This document shows positions 8,461-17,703 of a stretch of 64,000 bases of DNA, piece after piece. The stretch's first letter is position 1. Each line of letters opens with the position of its first letter. The translations under genes were made by a program, and so were the position numbers. This DNA is from Candidatus Defluviilinea gracilis (GTDB lineage Bacteria > Chloroflexota > Anaerolineae > Anaerolineales > Villigracilaceae). The stretch lies in the NCBI GenBank assembly GCA_016716235.1, contig JADJWS010000001.1:682001-746000 (forward strand), in the 5' to 3' direction. Under the pieces are notes generated by a model that was given only the letters and a program-made list of their open reading frames with translations, did no database searches and was not told the origin of the DNA.

Positions 8461-9735
8461 ATGCTCATCCACTCCTCCTCCCAACTCCTCACCCTGCAAG
8501 GCGGTCCCCAGCGCGGACATGCCCTCGGTAACCTCGGCATCATCGAAGACGGCGCGGTTGTTGTCCACGATGAAAAGATCGTCGCGGTGGGAACGACGCC
8601 CGAACTCAAAGCATCCTATCCCGACGAACCGACTCTCGACGCCAGCGGATGCGTGCTCATGCCCGGCTTCGTAGACCCGCACACGCATCTCATTTGGGCG
8701 GGCGACCGCGCCGATGAGTTCGAGAAAAAAATGTCGGGCAAGCCCTACCTTGAGATTCTGGCGGAGGGCGGCGGGATCATTTCGACGGTCAAGAAGACGC
8801 GCGCCGCCAGCATGGAGACTCTTATCACGCAGAGTCGCTCGCGCCTTTTGCGTATGTTCATCCACGGCACCACCACCGCCGAAGCCAAAACGGGATACGG
8901 TCTGCAAACCGCCACCGAACTGCGCCTGCTCAAAGCTCTGCTCGCCCTCGACGATGAATCGCCGCTCGACCTCGCCATCACGTTCCTCGGCGCGCACGCC
9001 ATCCCACCCGAATACAAGGACAACCCGCAAGGCTACACCGATCTCGTTTGCGAGACGATGCTGCCGATGCTCAAAGAATGGTGGGAGACTCACGCGCCGC
9101 GACTCTCACTCCCATTTGTGGATGTGTTCTGCGAGACCAAAGCATTCGACGTGAAGCAATCGGAGCAAATTCTCAAGAAAGCAAAAGGACTCGGATTCCC
9201 GCTTAAGATCCACGCTGACGAATTCGACAACCTCGGCGGCGCGACGCTCGCGGCAGAGTTGGGCGCGGCGTCTGCAGATCATTTGGTGGTCACCTCCGAT
9301 GCCGATATTGCCGCGTTAGCAAAATCAGAGACGGTTGCCGTGTCGCTTCCATGCACACCGTTCGGGCTTGCGGAAAATCATTACACCCCCGCGCAAAAAC
9401 TCATCGCCGCCGACGCCTACTTCGCCCTTGCCACTGATTGCAACCCAGGCACCACGTGGAACGAGTCCATGCAGTTTGTCATTGCGCTGGCGTGCCGCGC
9501 CATGAAGATCACGCCCGCCCAAGCCATCGCCGCCGCGACCATCAATTCGGCGCACGCAATCCGCAGGTCCGATTTGATCGGCTCTATCGAAGTCGGCAAA
9601 CAGGCAGACATGTTAATCCTGAACGCGCCGGACTATCGTCACTTGGGCTATCGCTACGGGACAAATCTGGTGAGGCAAGTTATCAAACGTGGAAGGGCAT
9701 ATTCTGTGGATGTGGGGTATTATAGGACTGCTTGA
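8461..9735 (+). CDS. hutI: Imidazolonepropionase
   Basis: This 424-residue cytoplasmic amidohydrolase opens the imidazolone ring, the third step of histidine degradation to glutamate. The metal-binding HTH is at residues 74-76 (PGFVDPHTHLIWAG). The second metal site is at His251 (IHADEFDN), and Asp326 lies in ATDCNPGT. The ATG at 8461 was chosen because a longer frame from a TTG at 8395 would start inside the preceding terminator. That ATG has no Shine-Dalgarno sequence and follows a pyrimidine-rich leader. hutH and hutU are not in the window. Confidence 0.93.
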   Translation: MLIHSSSQLLTLQGGPQRGHALGNLGIIEDGAVVVHDEKIVAVGTTPELKASYPDEPTLDASGCVLMPGFVDPHTHLIWAGDRADEFEKKMSGKPYLEILAEGGGIISTVKKTRAASMETLITQSRSRLLRMFIHGTTTAEAKTGYGLQTATELRLLKALLALDDESPLDLAITFLGAHAIPPEYKDNPQGYTDLVCETMLPMLKEWWETHAPRLSLPFVDVFCETKAFDVKQSEQILKKAKGLGFPLKIHADEFDNLGGATLAAELGAASADHLVVTSDADIAALAKSETVAVSLPCTPFGLAENHYTPAQKLIAADAYFALATDCNPGTTWNESMQFVIALACRAMKITPAQAIAAATINSAHAIRRSDLIGSIEVGKQADMLILNAPDYRHLGYRYGTNLVRQVIKRGRAYSVDVGYYRTA

Positions 9736-9743
9736 ACCGAAAA

Positions 9744-9767
9744 GACGGGGAAACCCGCCTTTTTTTA
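9744..9767 (+). terminator. Terminator after hutI
   Basis: GACGGG and CCCGCC flank a GAAA loop with one mismatch, followed by a run of seven T beginning at 9760. It lies only about 20 bases before the start of the next gene. Confidence 0.7.
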
Positions 9768-9788
9768 TCCAACATGTAGGTTTTTTTC

Positions 9789-11411
9789 TTGAGTACTGAG
9801 TGGATTTTCTTTGCTTCAATTCTATTGGCGAACTCGCTGATCGCCGCGTTCATTGCGGCGTTGTTGGCGCGCAAGCCCCAAGCGCCCGGGCGCAGGTCTC
9901 TGTTTTTCATGCTGGTCATGCTCGCCGCGTGGAGTTTTTCCTACGCGATGATCACGCTTTCCTCATCGCTGGAAACGAAACTGCTATGGCTCAAAATCGA
10001 GAATATCGGTATCCTAACGGTGCCCATATTTTGGTTCTTCTTTGCCTTGCGGTATAACGGGTTGGATGGATGGCTAAACCGTTATACCGCTTCATTATTC
10101 TTTATCCTGCCCGGGATCTCGCTCCTCTTTCTGTTTTCGGAACAGTGGTTCCACTTGTATTACGCCTCCGTTAGCGAGGTGTCTGAGGTTGGCGGCCCGC
10201 TGATGATCGAGCGCGGACCGTGGTACGCCGTCGCCCTCGTGTATGCGTATCTCGTAAGTCTGGCGGCGATCATTTTGCTCATCCGGCGCGCGGTTCAGCA
10301 TCGAAACATTTATCGCAGGCAGATGTATGCGCTGATCGCCGCGGCGTTGATTCCGATTTTGGCTAATGTGGTGTATCAACTGGCGCTTAGTTTTCTGCCG
10401 AAATCCGCTCTGCACATCGATCTGACGCCCATCTCTTTCATGGTCTCCGCGGTGTTGATCGTGATCGGCGTGTTTGGGCTGCGCATCTTCGATCTCATCC
10501 CCATTGCGCGGCACACGGTGCTGGAATACATTCCTCAGATGGTCTTTGTGGTAGATGCCCACGACGTGGTTGTGGATGCAAACACCATTGCGCAAAAAAC
10601 ACTGGGCAAAAGCATGGATGCGATCGTCGGCAAAGATCCGCTGGAAGTGTTTCAGGATTGGCCCGACCTTCTCCATCACTTCCTCGTTGCCAATGAGTCG
10701 CGGAACGAGATCCAAATTCCCGGTGACCCGCCGCGCGCGCTGGAAGTGATGGTGACCGCTTTATACAATTCAGAGAACCAGTTCGAAGGGCGCGTGATCG
10801 TCGCGCACGACATTACCGAGCATAAATGGTTGGAAAACGATCTCACGTTTGCCAATGAGGCGCTCACTCGTCAACTAGAGGAGATCAATCAACTGCGCGA
10901 TGAGTTGCGGGAACAGGCGATCCGCGATCCTTTGACGGAAGTGTACAACCGCCGCTATATGAACGAATTTTTGTCGCAGGAAGTGGCGCGGGCGGAACGC
11001 GATGGGACTCCCCTTTCCGTGGTCATCATGGACATGGACAATTTCAAAATGTTCAACGATACCTACGGCCATAAATGCGGAGATATTGTCCTGCAGGAGA
11101 TCGCCGCGTTTCTCATTCAACACACGCGCAAAGGAGATGTGGTCTGCCGTTTTGGCGGGGAGGAGTTTGTGATCCTTATGCCCGGCGCCACGCTTGAAAA
11201 AGCGTACGAACGCGCCGAAACCTGGCGTCAGGATTTTGCGGATACGACCATCGAGTATGAAGGCATGAAGTTGAGCGCCACTTTTTCGGCGGGCGTGGCA
11301 TCCTACCCCCTGCACGGCGACACCGATGAATTTATCTTGCAAGCCGCCGACCGGGCTTTGTACCAGTCGAAGGATGCCGGTAAAAATAAAGTAACGATGT
11401 ACAATTTGTGA
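9789..11411 (+). CDS. Membrane-bound diguanylate cyclase (7TM histidine-kinase-type N-terminus, PAS, GGDEF)
   Basis: This 540-residue protein makes cyclic di-GMP from GTP. Seven or so hydrophobic segments (about 1-240) resemble the N-terminal 7TM sensor domain of some histidine kinases. A PAS domain follows (about 245-355), then a short coiled coil, then a GGDEF domain (about 375-540). The active-site motif is GGEEF at 456-460, an allowed variant. The inhibitory RxxD site is present five residues earlier (RKGD, 447-450), so product inhibition is expected. Translation probably starts at TTG 9789, because the first membrane helix begins there and no ATG is available until about residue 41. The input ligand is unknown. 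Confidence 0.9.
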   Translation: MSTEWIFFASILLANSLIAAFIAALLARKPQAPGRRSLFFMLVMLAAWSFSYAMITLSSSLETKLLWLKIENIGILTVPIFWFFFALRYNGLDGWLNRYTASLFFILPGISLLFLFSEQWFHLYYASVSEVSEVGGPLMIERGPWYAVALVYAYLVSLAAIILLIRRAVQHRNIYRRQMYALIAAALIPILANVVYQLALSFLPKSALHIDLTPISFMVSAVLIVIGVFGLRIFDLIPIARHTVLEYIPQMVFVVDAHDVVVDANTIAQKTLGKSMDAIVGKDPLEVFQDWPDLLHHFLVANESRNEIQIPGDPPRALEVMVTALYNSENQFEGRVIVAHDITEHKWLENDLTFANEALTRQLEEINQLRDELREQAIRDPLTEVYNRRYMNEFLSQEVARAERDGTPLSVVIMDMDNFKMFNDTYGHKCGDIVLQEIAAFLIQHTRKGDVVCRFGGEEFVILMPGATLEKAYERAETWRQDFADTTIEYEGMKLSATFSAGVASYPLHGDTDEFILQAADRALYQSKDAGKNKVTMYNL

Positions 11412-11881
11412 GTCTTTCAATCTGTATCAGCGTTTTCAGCGTTCACGCCGCACTGGCGCTCGGCGCAAGTGTCTGAGTCCTGTTTTAAAACTGTCAGACA
11501 CTGTTTCTTAAGTACACGGATACTTCGACACTCCTTTCAGTCGCAGTACACGGATTTGACGGATGACACGGTCAAACACGAATTTTGAAATGGTAGCTCT
11601 ACCGTTTTTAACGGGAAACCATTTTTCAAACACAAAGGACACGACGGTCACAAAGGAAAAACACAAGGAATCTTGGCTCTTTCCCCACTTTGTGTCGCTT
11701 CGACGAACTCAGCGCAAGACTTTGTGTCCTTCGTGGTGAGGCTCTTTCCCGTTGGTTACGGGACACCCGAAATGGTTTTCTCCGTGAAATCCGTATAATA
11801 CGTGTCTAAACAAAGACTTAAGAAACACTCTCGCTCGCAGGTAGTAAATCCTTGGCGACAAAATTATTTTAGGAGTAACCC
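11412..11881. other. 470-base gene-free stretch with nested palindromes
   Basis: I see no gene here. It holds a small palindrome (GTGTCTGA 11469-11476 with TCAGACAC 11494-11501), the long inverted-repeat element at 11502-11827, a TATAAT at 11794-11799 that may be the arginase promoter, and an AGGAG ribosome site at about 11871. Confidence 0.7.
11502..11827. mobile_element. MITE-like inverted-repeat element, about 326 bases
   Basis: The ends are exact inverted repeats: TGTTTCTTAAGT (11502-11513) and ACTTAAGAAACA (11816-11827). Inside, the two halves remain imperfectly complementary: ACACGGAT-type blocks, AAATGGT/ACCATTT blocks and CACAAAGGACAC versus GTGTCCTTCGTG. There is no open frame of note. 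No obvious target-site duplication was found. A 22-base dispersed repeat (11698-11719) sits near one side of the internal hairpin. Confidence 0.55.
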
Positions 11882-12781
11882 ATGCAAATCGATATCATCG
11901 GCGTGCCCATCGACCTCGGCGCGGATCGCCGCGGCGTAGATATGGGGCCCAGCGCAATTCGATATTCAAGCCTTCGACAACGCCTCGAAAGTTTGGGGCA
12001 TACCGTGGAAGATAAGGGCAATGTTGAAGTGGCGATTCAAGAGACCTGTTCGATCACCGACCCCAAACTCAAATATATTGACTGCATCGTGCCGATGAGC
12101 CGGCGAGTGGCTGGGGCGGTCGCCACCTCCATGCAAAGCGGGTGTTTTCCGCTTGTCTTGGGCGGAGACCACAGCCTTTCGATCGGCTCCGTGCGCGGCG
12201 CGGCAAAGCAAAAGAAAATCGGCGTGATCTGGCTGGACGCGCACGGCGACTTCAACACACACCTCACCACCCCTTCGGGAAACATTCACGGAATGTCGTT
12301 AGCCGCCCTATGCGGCCTCGGCGACCCGCGCCTCACCGCGCTCTACGATGAGCCGGGGCCGGTCGTCGACCCCGCGAAAGTTGCCATCATTGGCGCGCGC
12401 GATCTCGACCCCGGTGAAAAAGAAAACCTGCGCTCTGCCGGGGCGCTCGTGCTCAGCATGGAACAGGTGGACCGCATCGGCATGGTCGCGGCGTTGGAAC
12501 AATGCATCGAACGCGTCAGCCGGAATGTGGATGGGATCTATCTCTCGATGGATTTGGACGCGCTCGATCCGCGCTTCGCTCCGGGTGTGGGCACCCCGGT
12601 CGCCGGTGGGTTAACGTATCGCGAAGGACACCTGGCGTGCGAAGTGGTGGCGGAAACCGGCAAACTCATCGGCATGGATGTTGTGGAAGTGAATCCTATT
12701 CTTGATGAAAAAAATCAGACCGCGAAGATTGCCGTGGAATTTGCCTGCTCGGCGTTAGGCTCGCGCGTCTGGCAGGGTTGA
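11882..12781 (+). CDS. rocF: Arginase (ureohydrolase family)
   Basis: This 299-residue enzyme hydrolyses arginine to ornithine and urea. The manganese ligands are visible in GGDHS (94-98), DAHGD (119-123) and SMDLDALDP (Asp224, Asp226). The segment GTPVAGGLTYREGH is also characteristic. The substrate-loop phrase SGNIHGMSLA with the overall length fits arginase better than agmatinase. AGGAG precedes the ATG. It is monocistronic and follows a repeat-rich gap with a TATAAT about 83 bases upstream. Confidence 0.93.
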   Translation: MQIDIIGVPIDLGADRRGVDMGPSAIRYSSLRQRLESLGHTVEDKGNVEVAIQETCSITDPKLKYIDCIVPMSRRVAGAVATSMQSGCFPLVLGGDHSLSIGSVRGAAKQKKIGVIWLDAHGDFNTHLTTPSGNIHGMSLAALCGLGDPRLTALYDEPGPVVDPAKVAIIGARDLDPGEKENLRSAGALVLSMEQVDRIGMVAALEQCIERVSRNVDGIYLSMDLDALDPRFAPGVGTPVAGGLTYREGHLACEVVAETGKLIGMDVVEVNPILDEKNQTAKIAVEFACSALGSRVWQG

Positions 12782-12866
12782 GTCGTTGAGGGCGCGAATC
12801 GCGCCGGGAAACTGTAGCAGTTTCATGTCAGAGCATGAGGCGGGTTTGTCCATCCTAGGGATACGG

Positions 12867-12872
12867 TAAAAT
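12867..12872 (+). promoter_or_regulatory. -10-like box placed for leaderless transcription
   Basis: TAAAAT at 12867-12872 ends 6 bases before the ATG at 12879. A start site at the usual distance would fall on or next to the start codon. No Shine-Dalgarno sequence is present. Confidence 0.35.
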
Positions 12873-12878
12873 CGGGTT

Positions 12879-13502
12879 ATGTGCGCCGCCTATGGACCCG
12901 TCTTGATCGTCGAGGATGTTCCTAATGTTCTCGAACTGCTTGAAGTGACTCTGCGATTTAAAGGCTATTCTGTGCTGACCGCCCGCAATGGCGAGGAAGC
13001 GCTCGAAGTGGTTGCGCGGCAAAGGCCCGCGCTCATCGTCACCGACATTTTGATGCCTAAACTGGATGGCTACGCCTTCGTGCAAAAATTACGGCTCAAC
13101 CTCGAAACGCGCGCCATCCCGGTCGTTTTCCTTTCCGCCACTTACGTTACCCCGGAGGATAAGGATTTTGCCTTGAGCCTGGGCGCCTCGCGCTTCATGG
13201 AAAAACCCATCGATACTGAAGATTTCCTGCTGACAGTGGCAGAACTTGTGACCCAGCAACCATTTACCCAGCCCTTGCCACTGGATATGGAAAGGTTTTA
13301 TCAAGGCTATCGCACCCGTCTTGAAAATAAACTGCGTCATAAAAACACGCAGATCATGCGAGCTGAGCGGTTACTCGGCACCCTGCCCGCCGATCAGCGA
13401 CCAGCCTTCGAAGCGCTCTTACAGCAATCGATGCGCGACCGCGATGAAATACAGAATGAACTGTACGATATTTACAAAACACTCGACGAATTAAAAAAAT
13501 AG
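12879..13502 (+). CDS. Response regulator (receiver domain with coiled-coil tail)
   Basis: This 207-residue cytoplasmic protein has a CheY-like receiver at about residues 7-125. It shows the acidic pair (VEDV), the phospho-acceptor Asp in VTDILMPKLDG, the Ser of FLSA and the Lys of MEKPI. The C-terminal 80 residues are charged, probably helical and coiled-coil, and carry no DNA-binding or enzymatic motif. The output is therefore probably protein-protein contact. No kinase gene is adjacent; the histidine kinase at 36587 is far away. Confidence 0.88.
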   Translation: MCAAYGPVLIVEDVPNVLELLEVTLRFKGYSVLTARNGEEALEVVARQRPALIVTDILMPKLDGYAFVQKLRLNLETRAIPVVFLSATYVTPEDKDFALSLGASRFMEKPIDTEDFLLTVAELVTQQPFTQPLPLDMERFYQGYRTRLENKLRHKNTQIMRAERLLGTLPADQRPAFEALLQQSMRDRDEIQNELYDIYKTLDELKK

Positions 13503-13514
13503 TTCATTCACAAG

Positions 13515-13538
13515 TGCGGCGGGCGAAAACCCGCCGCA
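13515..13538. terminator. Strong GC hairpin between response regulator and phosphatase genes
   Basis: A perfect 9-bp stem (TGCGGCGGG with CCCGCCGCA) flanks a six-base CGAAAA loop. No T-run follows, so its role as terminator, attenuator or processing site is undetermined. Confidence 0.5.
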
Positions 13539-13556
13539 ATACGTTTCGGGAGTCTT

Positions 13557-14339
13557 ATGCAACCAACGCTATCGTACGTCGAAGAACTTGCGCGAGGGGC
13601 GGGGGCGATTCTGCGCGACGGGTATGACAAGGAACACGAGGTGAAATATAAAGGCGTGATCGATCTCGTCACCGAGGTCGATCATCAATCTGAGGCGCTT
13701 CTACTTGGGAAAGTTCAATCCGATTTTCCCGGGCATCATATCTTCAGCGAGGAAAGCGGGGTTATTCACGGAGACGATGAACATGTCTGGTACATCGATC
13801 CGCTGGATGGGACGGTGAATTACGCGCATCACCTCCCGATTTTTTCTGTGTCCATCGCCTACGCGTTTCGCGGCGCCTTGACGTTTGGCGCGGTGTACGA
13901 TCCGCTTCGTGACGAAATGTTCTGCGCGGAACGCGGCAGTGGAGCATACTTGAACGGCAAAAGGATCAAACCGGCTGGCGTTACCGAATTACAGAAGAGC
14001 TTGCTCGTGACTGGATTCCCCTACGATACGTGGAATACAAAGCAGGATAACATGTCGAATTTCTCGCATCTCGCAAAGTTGACACAGGGCGTGCGCCGTC
14101 TCGGCTCGGCGGCGTTGGACCTGGCATACACCGCCGTAGGAAGGCTGGACGGGTTTTGGGAACTTTCCCTGCACCCGTGGGATGTGGCGGCAGGCGGGTT
14201 GATCTGCGAAGAGGCTGGCGCGCGCGTCACGAATGTGCATGGCGGGGCGGATTATCTGACGCCCCCGCTGTCCATTCTTGCCACAGCCCCCGGCATCCAT
14301 GCGCAACTGCTGGGAGAATTGAAAAAATCCTTACTCTAA
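13557..14339 (+). CDS. Inositol monophosphatase family protein (SuhB/CysQ-like)
   Basis: This 260-residue cytoplasmic phosphatase belongs to the Mg-dependent, lithium-sensitive FIG superfamily. Metal-binding motifs are EESG (about 61-64), IDPLDGTVNY (about 80-89) and WDVAAGGLICEEAG near residue 205. The length is normal. GGGAG lies about 7 bases before the ATG. Substrates in this family include inositol-1-phosphate, PAP and fructose bisphosphate, and the sequence alone does not decide among them. Confidence 0.9.
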   Translation: MQPTLSYVEELARGAGAILRDGYDKEHEVKYKGVIDLVTEVDHQSEALLLGKVQSDFPGHHIFSEESGVIHGDDEHVWYIDPLDGTVNYAHHLPIFSVSIAYAFRGALTFGAVYDPLRDEMFCAERGSGAYLNGKRIKPAGVTELQKSLLVTGFPYDTWNTKQDNMSNFSHLAKLTQGVRRLGSAALDLAYTAVGRLDGFWELSLHPWDVAAGGLICEEAGARVTNVHGGADYLTPPLSILATAPGIHAQLLGELKKSLL

Positions 14340-14408
14340 AGTCTCCCTAAAAGCGCGAAAGTGTGATGAAATTTGGAAGATTTCAACGGGAACGGCTAAT
14401 TCCGTCCA

Positions 14409-17400
14409 ATGACAAAATCATCCATCCCGATCAGTAAAACGAAGATCATTATCCCGAACCGCCGGCGGGAACTGCTCTCGCGCCCGCGCCTGCTGGAGAA
14501 AATGAACGGGTTTCTGGAAAACAAGTTGATCTTGCTCTCTGCCAGCGCGGGGTATGGTAAGACGTCTCTGCTCATCGATCTTGCCCATCAGGCAAAAGTT
14601 CCGGTGTGTTGGCTTACCTTAGATCCGCTGGATCGCGACCCGCAGAGGTTCATGGCGTACTTGATCGCATCGCTGGCAGAGCGGTTCCCGAAGGTGGGCG
14701 AAGCGTCGCAACCACTGTTGAACAACCTGAAATCGATGGAAAGCGACGCGGAAGCGCTTCTCGTCGCCTTGACGAACGAGTTATACGATCAGGCGGAAGG
14801 CGATTATTTCGTGATCCTCGACGATTTTCACTTGTTGGATGATGTGGCGGTCGTTGCTTCGTTGGTCAACCGCTTCTTACAATTAGTGGATGAGAACTGT
14901 CACCTGATCATTTCCTCTCGCACCCTGCCCGAACTCGATGATGTCACCCTCATGGTGGCGCGCGAGCAGGTGAAGGGTTTGAACCATACCGACCTGGCGT
15001 TCCAGCCGCGTGAAATTCAGGCTCTCTACATACAAAACCACCACGAGTACCTGGCAGATGAAAAGGCTAACGAATTTGTGGAGAAATCGGGCGGGTGGAT
15101 CACCGGCATGGTGCTTTCCAATTCCACCGAGGTGCAATTTTCAGGCAAGGATACGTTTGCCTATTTGGGGAAACAGGTGCTCGACCAGCAACCCCGTCAT
15201 GTGCGCGAGTTTCTTCTGCGAACATGCCTGCCGGAGGAATTCAACGCGGAGTTTTGCGAGATCGTGCTGGGTCCGTTTTATGGAGCGCCGCAAAATTGGC
15301 TTAACCTGATGGGCTTCATTTTGGATAAGAACCTGTTCGTTCTGCCCTTGGAAGATGGGCGCTGGCTCCGATACCATCCTCTCTTCCGAGAGTTTTTACA
15401 AACCCGCCTGCGGGAAGAGTACCCCGAAGATATTCCTCTCTTATTGAAGAGGATGGTCACCGCGCATGAAGCGGAGGGCGAATGGGAAAAAGCCTATTAC
15501 ACCTGCAAACAATTAAACGACCCCAACACGCTTGCAGAATTGATCGAACGGGCTGGCACGCCCATGTTGCAAACGGCGCTGATCACGCTGGAAGGCTGGG
15601 TCAACAGCCTGCCACCGGCTGTGATCCGCTCGAAGCCGGGGTTGATCTCGTTGCGAGGGATGATTTCAGCCATGAAGGGAAATTTACCCGAAGCAAATGC
15701 TTTGCTCGACATTGCAGTTGAAACGTACCAAAGAGAGCATAACCAAAGCGGCTTGGCTCTTGCGTTGATCCGCCGCGCGCACGCCCTGCGATTGCTTGCA
15801 AAATATGAAGATTCGATCAAAGATGTAAATAATGCCCTCAAAATAGCCGAAACGGATATGTCGATGCAAACGCTTTATGCGGAAGCGTTAAGAACTCGAG
15901 GATTAAATTATTATCGTTTGGGGCAGGCACGAAATGCCGTCGAAGACCTTGAACGTTCACTCCACCTCTACAACGAGTTAAAGGAAACCGGCAGCATTTC
16001 GATGCTGTTAGTTGAGACAGCCATGGTTCGAGCGACTATTGGAGATATCGAAGTCGCGAAGAATTTGTATCAAGAAGCGTTAAATCGATTACGCCGTGAA
16101 AAGAATCTTTATACCCAGGCGAATACATTGAACAATCTTGCGGTGCTTTACTTACAAGTAGGCGAATATGAATTCGCTTCGGATAGTTTTGAAGAAGGGC
16201 TGGAGTGCGCTCGCAATAGTCGTAATCAACACGCCGAAGCGTTGATTCTGACCGGGTTGGGCGATCTATATACTGAAATCGAAGAGTTTGATGCCGCTGA
16301 ACGCGCCTATGAACAAGCAAGCATTGTAGCTGAAAGTTGTTCCGCTGTTTTCATTGTAAACTATCTGATTTTGGCGCGCGCGAATTTGGCGCTTCTAAAA
16401 AATGATGTGAACACAGCGGATGAACTGCTCAAAGAATTTAGGAAGAAATTAAAAATCAATCCATCAAGTTATGAACGCGGCTTGTGGGCTTTGCTACAAG
16501 GCAGGCTTTGCTTCATAAATGGTGATTTCAAAAAAGCTATCATTCACCTGAATGACAGCAAATCGCGTTTTCTACAAGACGGCCGCGATGTGGAATATTG
16601 CTGGTCTGTTATATGGCTGATGGCTGCATACAATCACTCTGAAGAGAAAGATAAAACCCGGCTGGAATTTCAAAATATTATTGAGGGGACAAACCACTTG
16701 CAACATGCCTTGCTGGTTGCCTTGCACCAGGCTTCGTCTTGGCTTGCGTTACTGCAAACGGACACTACTATTGGACGCCAATTTAGCAGATTGTTTGAAA
16801 ATTCCCGAATATTAAGCGAGAGGTTACCATCTGTGCGCAGGATTCTGCGCAGGTTTGCTCAAACTATTCAAATGCCCACTGCTAGCATTAAAATCAAGGC
16901 ATTAGGGCGCGCCGAAGTTGTTGTTAGCGGCAGGGCGGTTAACGTTTCCGATTGGCGCACACAATCGGTTCGAGATTTGTTCTTTTATTTCTTATACAAC
17001 CAGGAACCGGTCACAAAAGAACAAGTGGCTGAGATTTTATGGCCCGATATCGATGATCCAGACGCTATACGAACAAAGTTCAAGCACGGTATTTATTGGC
17101 TTCGTCGCGCTGTGGGACGAAATGCGATCCTGTTTGAGGATGAATATTACCGATTCAATCGCGCGATGGACTATGAGTATGATGTAGACGCATTCGAGTC
17201 CTTCCTGAAGAAAGTCTATCAAACCCAGGATTTGATCGAGCGAATCGGGCTATATCGCAAAGCGGCAGAATTGGTGGAAGGTCCATTTCTTGCTGATCTC
17301 GACGCGGATTGGGTCCTGATCGAGCGGGAGCGGTTGGGACGTATCTATCGTTCTGTTTTAGATGAGCTTGCGCAACTATATCTGGATACCAACCAATTTC

Positions 17401-17609
17401 AGGAATGTCTTGCCACTTGCAAGAAAGCAGTTGAACAGGATCGTTACAATGAAGCGATTTGTCAGATCGAATTGCGGGCATACGCGGCGATAGGTGACCG
17501 CGGGGCTATTGTGCATCGGTATCATGAGTACAAAACCTTGCTAATGAACGAGTTAGGGTTGTCTCCTTCTGAAGATTTTGACAAAATTTACATCGAATTA
17601 ACTATGTAA
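14409..17609 (+). CDS. Large MalT/LuxR-like STAND ATPase regulator ending in OmpR-wHTH and BTAD domains
   Basis: This 1066-residue regulator has a STAND NTPase module with Walker A SASAGYGKT (about 44-52) and Walker B VILDDFH (about 135-141). A MalT-like helical region follows, then many TPR-like helical repeats (about 400-800). The C-terminal module at about 825-1066 has an OmpR-type winged helix (WRTQSVRDLFFYFLYNQEPV, LWPDIDDPDAIRTKFK) followed by a bacterial transcriptional activation domain. This differs from true MalT, which ends in a LuxR helix-turn-helix. It is likely an inducer-gated activator. The next genes on the same strand encode a repeat peptide and an Os1348/NHLP-like protein, which are candidate targets. 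Confidence 0.88.
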   Translation: MTKSSIPISKTKIIIPNRRRELLSRPRLLEKMNGFLENKLILLSASAGYGKTSLLIDLAHQAKVPVCWLTLDPLDRDPQRFMAYLIASLAERFPKVGEASQPLLNNLKSMESDAEALLVALTNELYDQAEGDYFVILDDFHLLDDVAVVASLVNRFLQLVDENCHLIISSRTLPELDDVTLMVAREQVKGLNHTDLAFQPREIQALYIQNHHEYLADEKANEFVEKSGGWITGMVLSNSTEVQFSGKDTFAYLGKQVLDQQPRHVREFLLRTCLPEEFNAEFCEIVLGPFYGAPQNWLNLMGFILDKNLFVLPLEDGRWLRYHPLFREFLQTRLREEYPEDIPLLLKRMVTAHEAEGEWEKAYYTCKQLNDPNTLAELIERAGTPMLQTALITLEGWVNSLPPAVIRSKPGLISLRGMISAMKGNLPEANALLDIAVETYQREHNQSGLALALIRRAHALRLLAKYEDSIKDVNNALKIAETDMSMQTLYAEALRTRGLNYYRLGQARNAVEDLERSLHLYNELKETGSISMLLVETAMVRATIGDIEVAKNLYQEALNRLRREKNLYTQANTLNNLAVLYLQVGEYEFASDSFEEGLECARNSRNQHAEALILTGLGDLYTEIEEFDAAERAYEQASIVAESCSAVFIVNYLILARANLALLKNDVNTADELLKEFRKKLKINPSSYERGLWALLQGRLCFINGDFKKAIIHLNDSKSRFLQDGRDVEYCWSVIWLMAAYNHSEEKDKTRLEFQNIIEGTNHLQHALLVALHQASSWLALLQTDTTIGRQFSRLFENSRILSERLPSVRRILRRFAQTIQMPTASIKIKALGRAEVVVSGRAVNVSDWRTQSVRDLFFYFLYNQEPVTKEQVAEILWPDIDDPDAIRTKFKHGIYWLRRAVGRNAILFEDEYYRFNRAMDYEYDVDAFESFLKKVYQTQDLIERIGLYRKAAELVEGPFLADLDADWVLIERERLGRIYRSVLDELAQLYLDTNQFQECLATCKKAVEQDRYNEAICQIELRAYAAIGDRGAIVHRYHEYKTLLMNELGLSPSEDFDKIYIELTM

Positions 17610-17624
17610 TACTTCAGATTTGTC

Positions 17625-17652
17625 TATACTGATTTTGTAGCCTGTTTTGTAG
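17625..17652 (+). promoter_or_regulatory. Possible promoter region with a 12-base direct repeat before the repeat peptide
   Basis: TATACT at 17625-17630 is a fair -10 box. Immediately after it the 12-mer TTTTGTAGCCTG occurs twice in tandem (about 17634-17657). The tandem repeat could be an activator site for the regulator encoded upstream. This is inference from position only. Confidence 0.3.
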
Positions 17653-17703
17653 CCTGGGGGCGAGTATCATGGGAAAAAATTTGAAAGAAAGAGGAAACAT
17701 CCC

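Noticed and set aside
8425..9093. 222-codon minus-strand open frame over hutI
   Set aside because: It is antisense to a clear imidazolonepropionase with intact catalytic motifs and has no ribosome site.
10095..10715. 206-codon minus-strand open frame over the diguanylate cyclase
   Set aside because: It is antisense to membrane and PAS regions, and its composition is typical of a shadow frame.
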